From positions 310,001 to 374,000 of the forward strand of contig NZ_CP017024.1 in the NCBI RefSeq assembly GCF_014522265.1: 64,000 nucleotides of DNA, read 5' to 3'. The notes under the pieces are model-generated. The model made no database searches and had not been told where the DNA came from. It saw only the letters and a list, made by a program, of their open reading frames with translations. This DNA comes from Pseudomonas oryzihabitans. Its GTDB lineage: Bacteria; Pseudomonadota; Gammaproteobacteria; Pseudomonadales; Pseudomonadaceae. The position numbers and the translations under genes were made by a program. Shown piece after piece: positions 8,628 through 18,427 of the stretch (within the stretch, counting starts at the first letter, position 1; every line of letters begins with the position of its first letter).

Positions 8628-9259
8628 GCCGGAGCCCCTTCGCGGACGTCCACCTCGCGATCGCCGTGGAGGATGTCCACCAGCTTGACCGCTTCCTGCT
8701 CCATTCCGACCACCAGCTCATCGACCCGGCGCAGCAGGTAGCGATGGAAGAACACCGCGGGAATCGCCACCAGCAGGCCGGTGGCGGTGGTGACCAGCGC
8801 CTTGGAGATGCCGCCGGCGAGGATGGGCGCATTGGCCATGCCGTCGTTCATGAAGGCGCTGAAGATGTCGATCATGCCGAACACCGTGCCGAGCAGGCCC
8901 ATCAGGGGTGCCAGGGCGGCGATGCTGCCGAGGGTGTTGAGATAGCGTTCGAGGTCGTGCACCACGCGGCTGCCGGCTTCCTCGATGGCTTCCTTCATGA
9001 TGTCGCGGCCATGACGGGAGTTGGTCAGGCCCGCGGCGAGGATGTCGCCCAGGGGCGATCCGGCGCGCAATTCGCGCAGCCGCTCGGCATTGAGCTGCTT
9101 GTCCTGGATCCAGCGCCAGACCTGGGCGAGCAGCGTCGGCGGTGCCACCCGGCTGCGTCTCAGGGTCCACAGCCGCTCGGCGATGATGGCCGTGGCCAGG
9201 ATGGAACTGAGGATGATCGGCAGCATCATCCAGCCGCCAGCTTTGACCATTTCGAACAC
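8624..9259 (-). CDS. ExbB/TolQ-family proton-channel protein
   Basis: A 211-residue membrane protein with three predicted helices: about 8-30, 105-130 with APLMGLLGTVFGMI, and 150-175 with ALVTTATGLLVAIP. These are the MotA/TolQ/ExbB signatures. The GTG at 9259 was preferred because AGGGG lies about nine bases upstream and MFEMVKAGGW is the family start. An ATG at 9250 is an alternative. It works with the overlapping exbD gene. Confidence 0.88.
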   Translation of the reverse strand: MFEMVKAGGWMMLPIILSSILATAIIAERLWTLRRSRVAPPTLLAQVWRWIQDKQLNAERLRELRAGSPLGDILAAGLTNSRHGRDIMKEAIEEAGSRVVHDLERYLNTLGSIAALAPLMGLLGTVFGMIDIFSAFMNDGMANAPILAGGISKALVTTATGLLVAIPAVFFHRYLLRRVDELVVGMEQEAVKLVDILHGDREVDVREGAPA

Positions 9260-9307
9260 GAGAGCGTTACCCCTGCCGCAAAATGCGGCCACTCTAGCAC
9301 GAACGCC

Positions 9308-11548
9308 TCAGGGTGTCGGCGGGCCTATCCGCCACCAATGCCGCACCTGGCGCTGCCCGTGCGGTACCTCCCAGCGACCCAGGGTCCAGCTCAGGGCGCC
9401 CAGCGCGGCGGTGTCGTAGGGCAGCACGCCGCGCTCGCGATAGCGCGCCAGCACCTGGGGATGGGGATGGCCATAGCGATTGTTCAGCCCCCGGGAGATC
9501 AGTACGCCGCGCGGCTGGACGGCGTCGATGAAGGCGGCGCTGGAACCGCTGCGACTGCCATGGTGCGGAGCGACCAGCCACTCGGCTGCCAGCGGCACCC
9601 CGCTGGCCACCAGCTCGGCTTCACGGCGGGCATCGATGTCGCCGGTCAGCAGCAGGCGCTCGCCCCTCGCGGCGACGCTGAGCACGCAGGAGGAGGCGTT
9701 GGAATCCGCCGCGGGGTGCCACCAGGTGGTGAAGACGACCTCGTTCCAGCGCCACTCGGCCCCATCCGTGCAATCCCGCGCGTGCAATTCCGGCTGGAGC
9801 CGACCCGCCTCGCCGCTGAGTACCTGTCCTGGCGGCAGTCCTCTGGCCACGGCCGGCGCACCGCCGGCGTGGTCGGCATCGGCATGACTGAGCAGCATGA
9901 CGTCCAGGGTGTCGATGCCAAGGGCCTGCAGGTTGGGCAGGACGACCCGGGCGCCGCTGTCATAGCTGCCCTGGCGCGGCCCGGCGTCGTAGAGCAGCGC
10001 ATGGTCGCGGGTGCGCACCAGCACCGCCAGGCCCTGCCCCACGTCCAGCACGGTGATCCGCGCCAGCCCCGCCGCGGGTACCGGCGACGGGGGAAACAGC
10101 CCCGGCAGCATCAGCAGCACGCCGAAGCCTCGTAGCGGCACACCCGCGGGCAGTAGCGCCAGCAGCGCCCCCAGCCCCGCCAGCCACAGCGCCCAGGCGG
10201 GCGCGAGGACCGGCTGCCAGGCTGCAGCCAGGTGCGCCAAGCCGCTCAGCAGCCAGAGCAGCCCCTGCAGCAGGCCACCCGCCAGCAGCAAGGCCGGCGT
10301 CCCCAGCGGCGACCAGAGCAGGGACAGCAGGGTCCCCGCCAGCGCCAGGGGCACGATGGCCAGGTCCATCAGCGGCACGGCCAGGGCATTGGCCAGCGGG
10401 CCGCTCGGACTCAGGGGCAGGCCCAGCGCCAGGAGCAGCGGCGCCAGGCCCACGGCCATGCACCACTGAGCGCGCCCGAGGGTGAGCCACCAGGGCAATC
10501 GGCCCAGGCGGCCGGCAAAGCTCCACAGCAGCAACAGCACGGCGCCAAAGGACAGCCAGAATCCGGGCAGCAGACTGACCAGCGGATTGGCGGCCAGCAC
10601 CAGTGCCAGGGCCAGCAGGACCGCGTCCGCCAGCCGCACCTGCTGGCGCCCGAGTTGCCAGAGCAGGCCCAGGGTGACCATGACGCAGGCCCGCTGCACC
10701 GGCACCTCGAAGCCGGCCAGCAGTCCGTAGCCCAGTGCGGTGGCGATCGTCAGCACCGCCGCGGACAGACGCCAGGGCAGTTGACGCGGCCAGAGGCCAC
10801 GGCGTGCCAGAAGGACCACCCCGGCATAAACGCCTAGGGCGATCAGGCCGATGTGCTGCCCGGAGATCACCATCAGGTGCACGGTGCCGGTGTCCTGGAA
10901 CAGCTGCCACTGGGCAGTGGTGATACCCGAGCCGTCGCCCACCACCAGGGCGGCGAGCAGCCCACCCTGCCCCGCCGGATCCCGCGTCTGCAGGTATTGC
11001 CGGATGCCGTCGCGCCAGGTCGCCAGGCCACTGGCGGCGGCCAGGCGCTGGCCATCCTTGACGCTGCCGGTGGCGCCTATGCCCTGGGCCAGCAGCCAGG
11101 CTTCGCGATCCTGCCCGAGGGGGTTGACCAGACCCGCGGGGCCGCGCAGCTCCGCGGCCAGGCGCCAGCGTTCGCCGGCCAGTGGGCGCGGCCCGCCGTG
11201 CCAGCTCAGGCGGATCCGCGCCGGCAGCTTCAGCGCGCGGCGGCTGGTTGCCCCGGCGAGCACGAAACCCACCGAGTCGGCCTCCACCGTGGGCAGGCCG
11301 CTGATCTCGCCGTCGATCCACAGCACCCGCTGTTCCAGCGTCGGATCCAGGCGATCGTCCAGCGCCCAGTGACCATTGAGCAGCGCCCAGGCCAGGCCCA
11401 GCCCGAAGGCACCGAGCGCCAGGAAGCGGGTGAACAGGAGCACCAGGGCCACCGCCGCGAGGGCCGCCAGCAGGGATAGCGACGGCAGTGTGGCGAAGGC
11501 GCGCAGGAGCAGCACGCCCAGGGCGAAGGACAGCAGAGCGGCGCGCAT
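9308..11548 (-). CDS. comEC: DNA internalisation competence protein ComEC/Rec2
   Basis: This 746-residue inner-membrane channel is proposed to carry single-stranded DNA into the cytosol. Layout: N-terminal membrane and DUF4131 portion (1-200), the Competence multi-helix core (about 200-480), and a C-terminal metallo-beta-lactamase-like domain with LSHADADHAGG and an APHHGSRSGS motif. Length and order match the family. It heads the exbBD-lpxK series on the minus strand, 48 bases before exbB. Whether the strain is naturally transformable cannot be judged from this gene alone. Confidence 0.94.
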   Translation of the reverse strand: MRAALLSFALGVLLLRAFATLPSLSLLAALAAVALVLLFTRFLALGAFGLGLAWALLNGHWALDDRLDPTLEQRVLWIDGEISGLPTVEADSVGFVLAGATSRRALKLPARIRLSWHGGPRPLAGERWRLAAELRGPAGLVNPLGQDREAWLLAQGIGATGSVKDGQRLAAASGLATWRDGIRQYLQTRDPAGQGGLLAALVVGDGSGITTAQWQLFQDTGTVHLMVISGQHIGLIALGVYAGVVLLARRGLWPRQLPWRLSAAVLTIATALGYGLLAGFEVPVQRACVMVTLGLLWQLGRQQVRLADAVLLALALVLAANPLVSLLPGFWLSFGAVLLLLWSFAGRLGRLPWWLTLGRAQWCMAVGLAPLLLALGLPLSPSGPLANALAVPLMDLAIVPLALAGTLLSLLWSPLGTPALLLAGGLLQGLLWLLSGLAHLAAAWQPVLAPAWALWLAGLGALLALLPAGVPLRGFGVLLMLPGLFPPSPVPAAGLARITVLDVGQGLAVLVRTRDHALLYDAGPRQGSYDSGARVVLPNLQALGIDTLDVMLLSHADADHAGGAPAVARGLPPGQVLSGEAGRLQPELHARDCTDGAEWRWNEVVFTTWWHPAADSNASSCVLSVAARGERLLLTGDIDARREAELVASGVPLAAEWLVAPHHGSRSGSSAAFIDAVQPRGVLISRGLNNRYGHPHPQVLARYRERGVLPYDTAALGALSWTLGRWEVPHGQRQVRHWWRIGPPTP

Positions 11549-11615
11549 CAGGACTCCATCCTTGGAGAGCCAAAAGAGCTTCGGAAGCGCGGATTAGAGC
11601 AGCTTGGACGCCGTA

Positions 11616-11643
11616 GGGCCAGGGGCGTAGCGCCGCCTGGCCC
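11616..11643. terminator. Hairpin after lolE, possible terminator
   Basis: Arms GGGCCAGG and CCTGGCCC enclose an inner GGCG/CGCC pairing in the gap between lolE and comEC. No clear U-tract follows on either strand, so it may be a weak terminator or an mRNA-stabilising structure. Confidence 0.45.
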
Positions 11644-11652
11644 GGCAGGAGA

Positions 11653-12894
11653 TCAGTCGTAGCGCAGGGCTTCGGCCGGTGAGGTGCGCGAGGCGCGCCA
11701 GGCGGGATAGAGGGTCGCCAGGAAACTCATGCTCAGGGCGGCCACGGCGATCAGCACCACGTCTTCCAGCTCCAGCCGCGACGGCAGGTTGCTGATGAAG
11801 TACATGTCACCACCAAACAGCTTGTGGCCGACCAGACGCTCCAGGGCGGCGATCCAGCTGCTGACGTTGAGTGCCGCGATGACGCCCAGCACGCCGCCGA
11901 TCAGGGTACCGACCAGGCCGATCACCGTGCCCTGCACCATGAACACCGCCATGATCTGCCCGGGCGTGGCGCCCAGGGTGCGCAGGATGGCGATATCGGC
12001 CTTCTTGTCGGCCACCACCATGATGAGGGTGGCGATGATGTTGAAGGCGGCCACGGCGACGATCAGCAGGAGCAGCAGGCCGATCATGGTCTTTTCCATC
12101 TGCATGGCCTGGAACAGACTGCCCTGGGAGATCGTCCAGTCACGCGCCTGGTAGCCGTCGCCGAGGGCCTTGGCCACGTCGCGGGAGATGCGCGGCGCCT
12201 GGAACAGATCGTCCAGCGCCAGGCGGATGCTTTCCACCTGGCCCGGCTGCCAGCCCTTGAGCGGGGCGGCATCGGCGACGTTGATCAGGGCCAGGGAGGC
12301 ATCCAGCTCGGCGCCGACCTTGAAGGTACCGACCACGGTGAAGCGCCGCAGCCGCGGGGTGATGCTGCCGGTGGCGCCGACCTCGGGGATGATCACCGTG
12401 ACCTGGCTGCCCAGCTCCAGCTGGAAGCGTCGCGCGGCGATCTCGCCCAGCACGATGCCGAATTCACCGGGCTTGAGGGCGTCGAGACTGCCCTGGGTCA
12501 TGCGTTCGCCGACGATGGACACGCGCTTTTCCTGGGCCGGATCGATGCCGTCCACCAGCAGCGGCTGCATGCGACCCCGTACCGAAAGCATGCCCTGCAA
12601 CTGGGTATAGGGCACCGCCGCCAGCACATGGGGCTGCTGCTCGGCCTTGGCCGCCAGCGGGCGCCAGTCGTCCAGCGGCTGGGCACCACTGATGAAGGCA
12701 TGGGGCACCATGCCGAGGATGCGGCCGCGCATTTCTTCCTGGAAGCCGTTCATCACCGACAGCACCAGGATCATGGCCAGCACGCCCAGCGCCAGGCCGA
12801 ACATGGAAACCAGCGAGAAGAAGGAGATGAACGACTTGCGCCGCTTGGCGCGGGTGTATCTCAGGCCGATGAACAGCGAAAGCGGTCTGAACAT
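11653..12894 (-). CDS. lolE: Lipoprotein-releasing ABC transporter permease (LolC/LolE type), distal copy
   Basis: The 413-residue inner-membrane permease has one N-terminal helix, a large periplasmic domain and three C-terminal helices. Conserved stretches are LSVMNGFQEEMR and [18 protein letters not shown]. It is paired with a second permease and LolD to extract outer-membrane lipoproteins and pass them to LolA. The name lolE follows gene order (lolC-lolD-lolE); which copy contacts LolA was not decided from the sequence. The two permeases are clearly related paralogues. Confidence 0.88.
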   Translation of the reverse strand: MFRPLSLFIGLRYTRAKRRKSFISFFSLVSMFGLALGVLAMILVLSVMNGFQEEMRGRILGMVPHAFISGAQPLDDWRPLAAKAEQQPHVLAAVPYTQLQGMLSVRGRMQPLLVDGIDPAQEKRVSIVGERMTQGSLDALKPGEFGIVLGEIAARRFQLELGSQVTVIIPEVGATGSITPRLRRFTVVGTFKVGAELDASLALINVADAAPLKGWQPGQVESIRLALDDLFQAPRISRDVAKALGDGYQARDWTISQGSLFQAMQMEKTMIGLLLLLIVAVAAFNIIATLIMVVADKKADIAILRTLGATPGQIMAVFMVQGTVIGLVGTLIGGVLGVIAALNVSSWIAALERLVGHKLFGGDMYFISNLPSRLELEDVVLIAVAALSMSFLATLYPAWRASRTSPAEALRYD

Positions 12895-12901
12895 GGCGAC
12901 C

Positions 12902-13603
12902 TCAGACCTGCCGGGCCGGCGTGGCGTCGACCAGATGGCCTTCGTCCAGGCGCAGCATCCGATCCATCTGGCCAGCCAGCACCTGATCGTGGGTCACCAC
13001 CAGGAAGGCGGTGCGCAGCGAGGTGGACAGTTCCAGCATCAGGTCCTGGATGCCATGGGCGGTGTGCTGATCGAGGTTGCCGGTGGGTTCGTCGAGCAGT
13101 ACCAGCTTGGGCTGGTTGACCAGCGCCCGGGCGATGGCCACGCGCTGGCGCTCGCCACCGGACAGCTCGGCCGGCTTGTGGCCCAGGCGATGACCGAGAC
13201 CGACCCGCTCCAGCAACTTGGCGGCGCGCTCGCGGGCTTCGCCGATGGAGGCCTTGCCGATCAGCAGCGGCATGCAGACGTTTTCCAGGGCGCTGAATTC
13301 GGGCAGCAGGTGGTGGAACTGGTAGACGAAGCCCATGGCGCGATTGCGCAAGAGGCCACGGGCCTTCTCGTTCAGCGCCGACAGCTCTTCGCCATCGAGC
13401 CAGACACTACCGCTGCTAGGGGTGTCGAGGCCGCCGAGCAGATTCAGCAGGGTGGTCTTGCCCGACCCCGAACTGCCGACGATGGACACCCGCTCGCCCG
13501 GTTGCAGGGTCAGCTGGACATTGCTCAGCACCTCGACGGTCTGGGGGCCTTCCTCGTAGCGCTTGCCCAGGTCCTGGCAACGCAAAACGGCTCGATCATT
13601 CAT
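12902..13603 (-). CDS. lolD: Lipoprotein-releasing ATP-binding protein LolD
   Basis: LolD powers lipoprotein release by the LolCDE complex. The 233-residue ABC protein has Walker [12 protein letters not shown] (about 43-53), the signature LSGGERQR, Walker [13 protein letters not shown] and the switch His in LVVTHD. It belongs to the MacB/LolD/FtsE group. Its ATG lies 8 bases inside the end of lolC, showing tight coupling; lolE starts 7 bases after its stop. Confidence 0.95.
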   Translation of the reverse strand: MNDRAVLRCQDLGKRYEEGPQTVEVLSNVQLTLQPGERVSIVGSSGSGKTTLLNLLGGLDTPSSGSVWLDGEELSALNEKARGLLRNRAMGFVYQFHHLLPEFSALENVCMPLLIGKASIGEARERAAKLLERVGLGHRLGHKPAELSGGERQRVAIARALVNQPKLVLLDEPTGNLDQHTAHGIQDLMLELSTSLRTAFLVVTHDQVLAGQMDRMLRLDEGHLVDATPARQV

Positions 13604-14846
13604 AACGCAGGGCCTCGGCGGGTTGGGTACGGGCGGCGCTCCAGGAGGGATAGAGCGTGGCCAGGAAGCTCAGGGCGAAGGACGCGCCGCAGACCAGCAG
13701 GACGTCGTGCAGCTGCAGCTGCGCCGGCAGGTAGTCGATGAAATACACCTCGGCGTTGAGGAACTGGTGCCCGGTGATCCGTTGCACCCAGGCCAGGGCG
13801 GCACTGACGTTGAGCGCGGCGAGCACGCCCAGCAGGCAGCCGATGGCGGTGCCGATGACGCCGATGAAGGTCCCCTGGACCATGAACACCGCCATGATCT
13901 GCCGGGGCGTGGCGCCCAGGGTGCGCAGGATGGCGATGTCGGATTTCTTGTCGGTCACCACCATCACCAGGGTGGAGACGATGTTGAAGGCGGCCACGGC
14001 GACGATCAGCAGCAGCAGCAGGCCGATCATGGTCTTTTCCATGCCGATGGCCTGATAGAGATTGCCGTGGGTACGGGTCCAGTCGCGGGCGTACCAGTCC
14101 TTGCCCGGCAGCTGGCGAGCGATGTTCCAGGACACGTCCGGCGCCTGGAACAGGTCGTGCAGCTTGAGGCGTACGCCCTGCACCGCGTTCGCCGGCCAGC
14201 GCTGCAGCCGCGCGGCGTCTTCGATGTCGATCAGGCCCACCGAGCCGTCCAGCTCGCCGGCGCCGACGCTGAAGATGCCCACCACGGTGAATCTCTTCAT
14301 GCGCGGAAACATGCCGGCGGGGGTCACGGCCACTTCCGGGGCGATGTAGGTGAGCTTGTCGCCAACCTTCACGCCCAGTTTCTCGGCGGCCAGGGAACCG
14401 ATGATGATGCCGAATTCACCCGGCTTGAGGTCGTCGAGCCGGCCCTCGCGCATGAAGCTGGGGATGATCGAGACCTTGGGTTCCTCGGCCGGATCGATGG
14501 CGTTGAGCAACACCGTCTGCACCGCCTTGTCGTGGGCCAGCATGCCCTGCAACTGGGTGAAGGGCGCCACCGCGGCCACCTGGCTGTTCTGCAGCGCCAG
14601 CTCGCGCACGCTGCGCCAGTCAGGCACCGGCTGGTAGGACTCCACCGTGGCATGGGGAATCATGCCGAGGACGCGATCGCGCATCTCGCGATCGAAGCCG
14701 TTCATGACCGACAGCACCACGATCATGACGACCACGCCGAGGGCCAGGCCGATCATGGAGGTGAGCGAGATGAAGGAGACGAAATGGTTGCGGCGCTTGG
14801 CGCGGACGTAACGCAGGCCAAGGTAGATCGGCAGGGGTCTGAACAT
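13596..14846 (-). CDS. lolC: Lipoprotein-releasing ABC transporter permease (LolC/LolE type), proximal copy
   Basis: A 416-residue permease with the same layout as the distal paralogue: an N-terminal helix after [19 protein letters not shown], a periplasmic domain and three C-terminal helices around [16 protein letters not shown]. The ATG at 14846 was chosen because FRPL-IxLGLRYxRAKRR is shared by both paralogues; upstream in-frame codons lie in the divergent promoter gap. It is the first gene of lolCDE. Confidence 0.88.
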   Translation of the reverse strand: MFRPLPIYLGLRYVRAKRRNHFVSFISLTSMIGLALGVVVMIVVLSVMNGFDREMRDRVLGMIPHATVESYQPVPDWRSVRELALQNSQVAAVAPFTQLQGMLAHDKAVQTVLLNAIDPAEEPKVSIIPSFMREGRLDDLKPGEFGIIIGSLAAEKLGVKVGDKLTYIAPEVAVTPAGMFPRMKRFTVVGIFSVGAGELDGSVGLIDIEDAARLQRWPANAVQGVRLKLHDLFQAPDVSWNIARQLPGKDWYARDWTRTHGNLYQAIGMEKTMIGLLLLLIVAVAAFNIVSTLVMVVTDKKSDIAILRTLGATPRQIMAVFMVQGTFIGVIGTAIGCLLGVLAALNVSAALAWVQRITGHQFLNAEVYFIDYLPAQLQLHDVLLVCGASFALSFLATLYPSWSAARTQPAEALRYE

Positions 14847-14953
14847 AGGCTCGCTTGCACGGCGGAAAGACGTAGGCGCCCTGCGGGTTGGACGGCGACA
14901 CCGTGCCGGCTCGCCGGCTACACTCGGGGCCATCACCCACGGAGCGGCCCGAC

Positions 14954-15505
14954 ATGACCACCCCAGACGCGCGTGAACGGCGGGAATACTATCGCATCAC
15001 CGACCGTATCGCACTGCAAATCAGCCCTGCCGACGGGGTCCCCGGCGAGACCGCGCCCTTGTTCGCACTCCTGAGCGAACTGCATCAGCTGGAATTCGAA
15101 TCCCGTCACCTGCTGCGCAATCTGGACGAGCGCGACCGCGCCGTTACCGCCTGCCTGCGCCTGGTGAACAAGCGCCTGGACCTGCTCGGCCAGGCCTTTA
15201 CCTGGAATCTGCTGCACGACAGCGGCGCCACCCGCGACGTGGTGCTGTCCGAGGGCGGCCTGGCCTTCGTCGATGCCGAGCCCTACACCCTGGGCACCCG
15301 ACTCGACCTGCGCATGGCATTGCCGCCCCAGGGCCTGGGCCTGCAGGTGCTGGCGGAGGTGACCGGTTGCCAGGCCGTGGCCGGCGGGTACGAGATCGGC
15401 ACCAGCTTCATCGACCTGGAAGACGCCCAGCGCCAGTTGCTGGCGCGCCATGTCCTGCGTCAGCAGGCCCGGGTACGCCGCGCCGACCGTGGAGACGAGG
15501 CGTGA
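14954..15505 (+). CDS. PilZ-type domain protein
   Basis: A 183-residue cytoplasmic protein. The start ERREYYRITDRIALQI resembles the RxxxR entry of PilZ proteins, and the C-terminal half contains LSEGGLAF and YEIGTSFIDL, which fit the (D/N)xSxxG and strand elements of PilZ. The middle is helical. PilZ domains bind cyclic di-GMP, but the binding motif is imperfect here, so binding is uncertain. The ATG at 14954 is preceded by GGAGCGG. The next gene overlaps its stop by four bases. Confidence 0.75.
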   Translation: MTTPDARERREYYRITDRIALQISPADGVPGETAPLFALLSELHQLEFESRHLLRNLDERDRAVTACLRLVNKRLDLLGQAFTWNLLHDSGATRDVVLSEGGLAFVDAEPYTLGTRLDLRMALPPQGLGLQVLAEVTGCQAVAGGYEIGTSFIDLEDAQRQLLARHVLRQQARVRRADRGDEA

Positions 15506-15792
15506 AACGCCCCTGGCTGGCGGCCCTGCTGCTCGGTACCGCCCTGCCCGGCTGGGCCGAGACCCTGCAGATCCCGCTGGGCCAGCAGGGCGATGGCAGT
15601 ACCCCGCTGCCCCTGCGCGGCGACAGTTGCAGCCAGGTTCTGGAGCGCTTCGGCCTGCCCGACCAGGAGCATCCTCCGGTCGGACGCCCGGCGATTCGCC
15701 GCTGGGACTACAGAGATTTCAGCGTCTATTTCGAAAACGATCGGGTGCTGGACGCGGTCCGTGAACCGCGGCGCCCGGTCCCGTCACCCTAG
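15502..15792 (+). CDS. Small exported protein of unknown function
   Basis: A 96-residue protein with a clear signal peptide (KRPWLAALLLGTALPGWA, cleavage near residue 19). The mature part contains one cysteine, in RGDSCSQVLERFGLP, and an aromatic WDYRDFSVYFEND segment. The start is GTG at 15502, overlapping the PilZ gene stop as GTGA. The product is probably periplasmic. No function can be assigned. The following phosphodiesterase starts 8 bases later, suggesting a three-gene unit. Confidence 0.8.
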   Translation: MKRPWLAALLLGTALPGWAETLQIPLGQQGDGSTPLPLRGDSCSQVLERFGLPDQEHPPVGRPAIRRWDYRDFSVYFENDRVLDAVREPRRPVPSP

Positions 15793-15800
15793 GAGCCCCC

Positions 15801-16517
15801 ATGACCCTCATTTACGGACACCGCGGTGCCCGCGGCGAAGCCCCGGAAAATACCCTGGCCGGTTTCGAGCTGTGCCTGGAGCTGGGCGTCCGGCGCTGCG
15901 AACTGGATCTGCACCTCTCCCGGGACGGCGAGCTGGTGGTGATTCATGACCCGACCCTGAAACGTACCACCGGGCGAGGCGGCAAGGTCAGCGAAAAGGC
16001 CGTCGCCGATCTGGTCGCCCTGGATGCCCGCCAGGGCGGCCCGGTCTGGCCACGCCCCTGCCCAATTCCGACCCTGCGCGAACTGTTCGAGAAGTGCGCC
16101 TTCGACCACTGGCAGCTGGAGGTGAAGAGCGCCTCGCGGGTGCGGGCGGCGCAGACCGTCAGGGCCATCGCCCAGCTGGTCGAGGAATTCGGCCTGCAGG
16201 ACAGGATCACCGTGACCAGCGCCTCGCGCGAGGTCCTGCGCGCCCTGCAGCGCGATACGCCGCATCTGGCGCGTGGGCTGGTGGCAGAGTACGCCTGGCT
16301 GGATCCGCTCAAGGTGGCCGCTCACTACGACTGCCACCTGCTGGCGCTGAACTGGACGCTGTGCACCCCGGAGCGGCTGCTCAAGGCCCAGCGCCAGGGC
16401 TTGCATGTCTCGGTCTGGACGGTGAACGACGCCAGCCTGATGCGCCGCCTGGCCGACTTCGGCGCGGACAGCCTGATCACCGACTTCCCGAGCCTGGCGC
16501 GACGGACGTTGGGGTAG
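15801..16517 (+). CDS. Glycerophosphodiester phosphodiesterase family protein
   Basis: The 238-residue protein has the GDPD signatures YGHRGARGEAPENT near the N-terminus, the metal-binding CELDLHLSRDGELVVIHD stretch, and WTVND near the end. These enzymes cleave glycerophosphodiesters to glycerol-3-phosphate and an alcohol. There is no signal peptide, so it resembles cytoplasmic UgpQ rather than periplasmic GlpQ. It is the last gene of the PilZ unit. Confidence 0.92.
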   Translation: MTLIYGHRGARGEAPENTLAGFELCLELGVRRCELDLHLSRDGELVVIHDPTLKRTTGRGGKVSEKAVADLVALDARQGGPVWPRPCPIPTLRELFEKCAFDHWQLEVKSASRVRAAQTVRAIAQLVEEFGLQDRITVTSASREVLRALQRDTPHLARGLVAEYAWLDPLKVAAHYDCHLLALNWTLCTPERLLKAQRQGLHVSVWTVNDASLMRRLADFGADSLITDFPSLARRTLG

Positions 16518-16546
16518 GCGCTGGCGCAGGTCGAAGCCCGGGACGT

Positions 16547-16578
16547 GTTGGGCTTCGCTGCGCTCAACCCAACCTACG
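16547..16578 (+). repeat. Dispersed inverted-repeat element, copy 1
   Basis: A short element with GTTGGG and CCCAAC arms around GCTTCGCTGCGCTCAA, followed by CTACG. A near-identical copy in the opposite orientation lies at 56501-56532. This kind of element is widespread between genes of gammaproteobacteria. Confidence 0.75.
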
Positions 16579-16587
16579 AAAGCCAAA

Positions 16588-16674
16588 TCTGGCCATCGCG
16601 GCCATGGGCCGCTCCTACAGGCACGAACGTTACCGTAGGAGCGGCCGCATCGGCGGACCGTCATGGCCGCGATA
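16588..16674. repeat. Pair of REP-like sequences (BIME)
   Basis: Two facing Pseudomonas REP-like units: one ending GGCCGCTCCTAC (about 16588-16620) and one starting GTAGGAGCGGCC (about 16634-16674), each with a GGCCGCGA-type hairpin arm. They lie downstream of the phosphodiesterase and downstream of sthA, that is, between convergent genes, where they may protect mRNA ends. Confidence 0.75.
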
Positions 16675-16742
16675 TAAGCCGACGCAGAACCGTAGCGTGG
16701 AAAACGGCGCAGCCTTTTCCACTGGAGGCTGCTACGGGGGTA

Positions 16743-16777
16743 CCCTCACCCCAGCCCTCTCCCGAGGGGAGAGGGGG
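16743..16777 (+). repeat. Dispersed CT-rich hairpin element, copy 1
   Basis: The element reads CCCTCACCCCAGCCCTCTCC, then CGAGG, then GGAGAGGG, giving a hairpin CCCTCTCC/GGAGAGGG. A near-identical copy lies at about 56427-56463, again beside the GTTGGG element described above. The rest of the 305-base gap 16518-16822 shows no gene. Confidence 0.7.
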
Positions 16778-16822
16778 CTAGCCGAGCGGACATTTGCCTC
16801 CGTCCGCCCAACCTAGGCCGAC

Positions 16823-18217
16823 TCAGAACAGCCGATTCAACCCATCGAAGGCCGCCACCCGGTAGGCCTCGGCCATGGTCGGGTAGTTGAAGGTGGTGTT
16901 GACGAAATAGCGGATGCTGTTCGCCGCACCTTCCTGGTTCATGATCGCCTGGCCGATGTGCAGGATCTCCGACGCCTGGTCGCCGAAGCAGTGCACGCCC
17001 AGCACCTGCAGGGTCTCGCGGTGGAAAAGGATCTTCAGCATGCCCACCGGTTCGCCGGAGATCTGCGCCCGCGCCATGCTCTTGAAGAAGGCCTTGCCAA
17101 CCTCGTAGGGCACCTTTTCCTGGGTCAGCTCGCGCTCGGTCTTGCCCAGCGAACTGATCTCGGGAATGGTGTAGATGCCGGTGGGGATGTCGTTGACCAC
17201 CCGCCCATTGTTGTCGTGCAGGATGTTGTCCGACGCCGAACGCCCCTGGTCGTAGGCGGCACTGGCCAGACTCGGCCAGCCGATGACGTCGCCCGCCGCA
17301 TAGATGTTGGCGACCGAGGTCCGGTAGTTCTCGTCGACGGTGACCTGGCCCCGGCTGTTGACCGAGATGCCCACGTTCTGCAAGCCCAGCTGGTCGGTGT
17401 TGCCGGTCCGGCCGTTACACCACAGCAGGGCATCGGCGCGCAGCTTCTTGCCGGACTTCAGATGCAGGACGACGCCGTTTTCCTGGCCTTCGATGCGCTC
17501 GTACTCCTCGTTGTGGCGAATGAGCACATTGTTGTTCTGCAGGTGATAACTCAGGGCGTCGGAGATTTCGTCGTCGAGGAAGCTGAGCAGCTGGTCGCGG
17601 TTGTCGATCAGGTCCACCAGCACGCCGAGGCCGCTGAAGATGGAGGCGTATTCGCTGCCGATCACCCCGGCGCCGTAGATGATCAGCCGGCGCGGGGTAT
17701 GGGTCAGCGACAGGATGGTGTCGCTGTCGTAGATGCGCGGATGGCTGAAGTCCACGTCCACCGGGCGATAGGGACGCGAACCGGTGGCGATGACGACCTG
17801 CTTGGCCACCAGGCGCTCCAGGTCACCGCGCAGGTTGACGATCTCGATGGTGTTGTCGTCGGCGAAGCTGGCGGTGCCGAAGAACAGGTCGACCCGGTTG
17901 CGCGCGTAGTAGCCGGTACGAGACGACACCTGCCGGGCGATCACCCGCTCGGCGCTGCGCAGCACGTCGGGAAAGGAGAACCAGCGCGGCTCGCCGATGG
18001 AGCGGAACATCTCGTTGGTGTTGAACTGGATGATCTGCTTGACCGAATGGCGCAGGGCCTTGGAGGGAATGGTGCCCAGGTGGGTGCAGTTGCCGCCGAC
18101 CACCTGGCGATTGTCCACCACCGCCACGCGGCGGCCATTCTTGGCGGCGTTCATCGCCGCGCCCTCGCCGGCCGGTCCCGAACCCAGTACCACCACGTCG
18201 TAGCTATAGACCGCCAT
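16823..18217 (-). CDS. sthA: Soluble pyridine nucleotide transhydrogenase SthA
   Basis: SthA is a cytoplasmic flavoprotein that moves reducing equivalents from NADPH to NAD+. The 464-residue product has the FAD Rossmann motif [10 protein letters not shown] (10-19). At the usual disulfide position it has [12 protein letters not shown] with only one cysteine (C44), which separates transhydrogenases from lipoamide dehydrogenases. A second nucleotide motif [12 protein letters not shown] follows. The C-terminal dimerisation domain ends FDGLNRLF. The ATG at 18217 is clear. It follows gap on the same strand, with a terminator between. Confidence 0.96.
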   Translation of the reverse strand: MAVYSYDVVVLGSGPAGEGAAMNAAKNGRRVAVVDNRQVVGGNCTHLGTIPSKALRHSVKQIIQFNTNEMFRSIGEPRWFSFPDVLRSAERVIARQVSSRTGYYARNRVDLFFGTASFADDNTIEIVNLRGDLERLVAKQVVIATGSRPYRPVDVDFSHPRIYDSDTILSLTHTPRRLIIYGAGVIGSEYASIFSGLGVLVDLIDNRDQLLSFLDDEISDALSYHLQNNNVLIRHNEEYERIEGQENGVVLHLKSGKKLRADALLWCNGRTGNTDQLGLQNVGISVNSRGQVTVDENYRTSVANIYAAGDVIGWPSLASAAYDQGRSASDNILHDNNGRVVNDIPTGIYTIPEISSLGKTERELTQEKVPYEVGKAFFKSMARAQISGEPVGMLKILFHRETLQVLGVHCFGDQASEILHIGQAIMNQEGAANSIRYFVNTTFNYPTMAEAYRVAAFDGLNRLF

Positions 18218-18364
18218 GCTTTCTCCTCAGAAGGTTAGCCGTCCGCAGGCGACGGCTGGAGCCGGACCACCTCATGCGAGGCCGGATCCGACGCGAGATC
18301 GCCCCCAGGGGGCTGCGACCTCTTGTCACGGGCCGCTATTGTGGCGCAAAACCCGGTCAAAACG

Positions 18365-18395
18365 AAAACGGGAGCCGCGTGGGCTCCCGTTTTTT
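18365..18395. terminator. Rho-independent terminator after gap
   Basis: Arms ACGGGAGCC and GGCTCCCGT around a GCGT loop. AAAA lies on the left and TTTTTT on the right, so it can act on the minus strand after gap, which stops at 18428. Confidence 0.85.
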
Positions 18396-18427
18396 CTTGC
18401 AAGTCAGCCTCGCCTAGCGCGCAAGAC

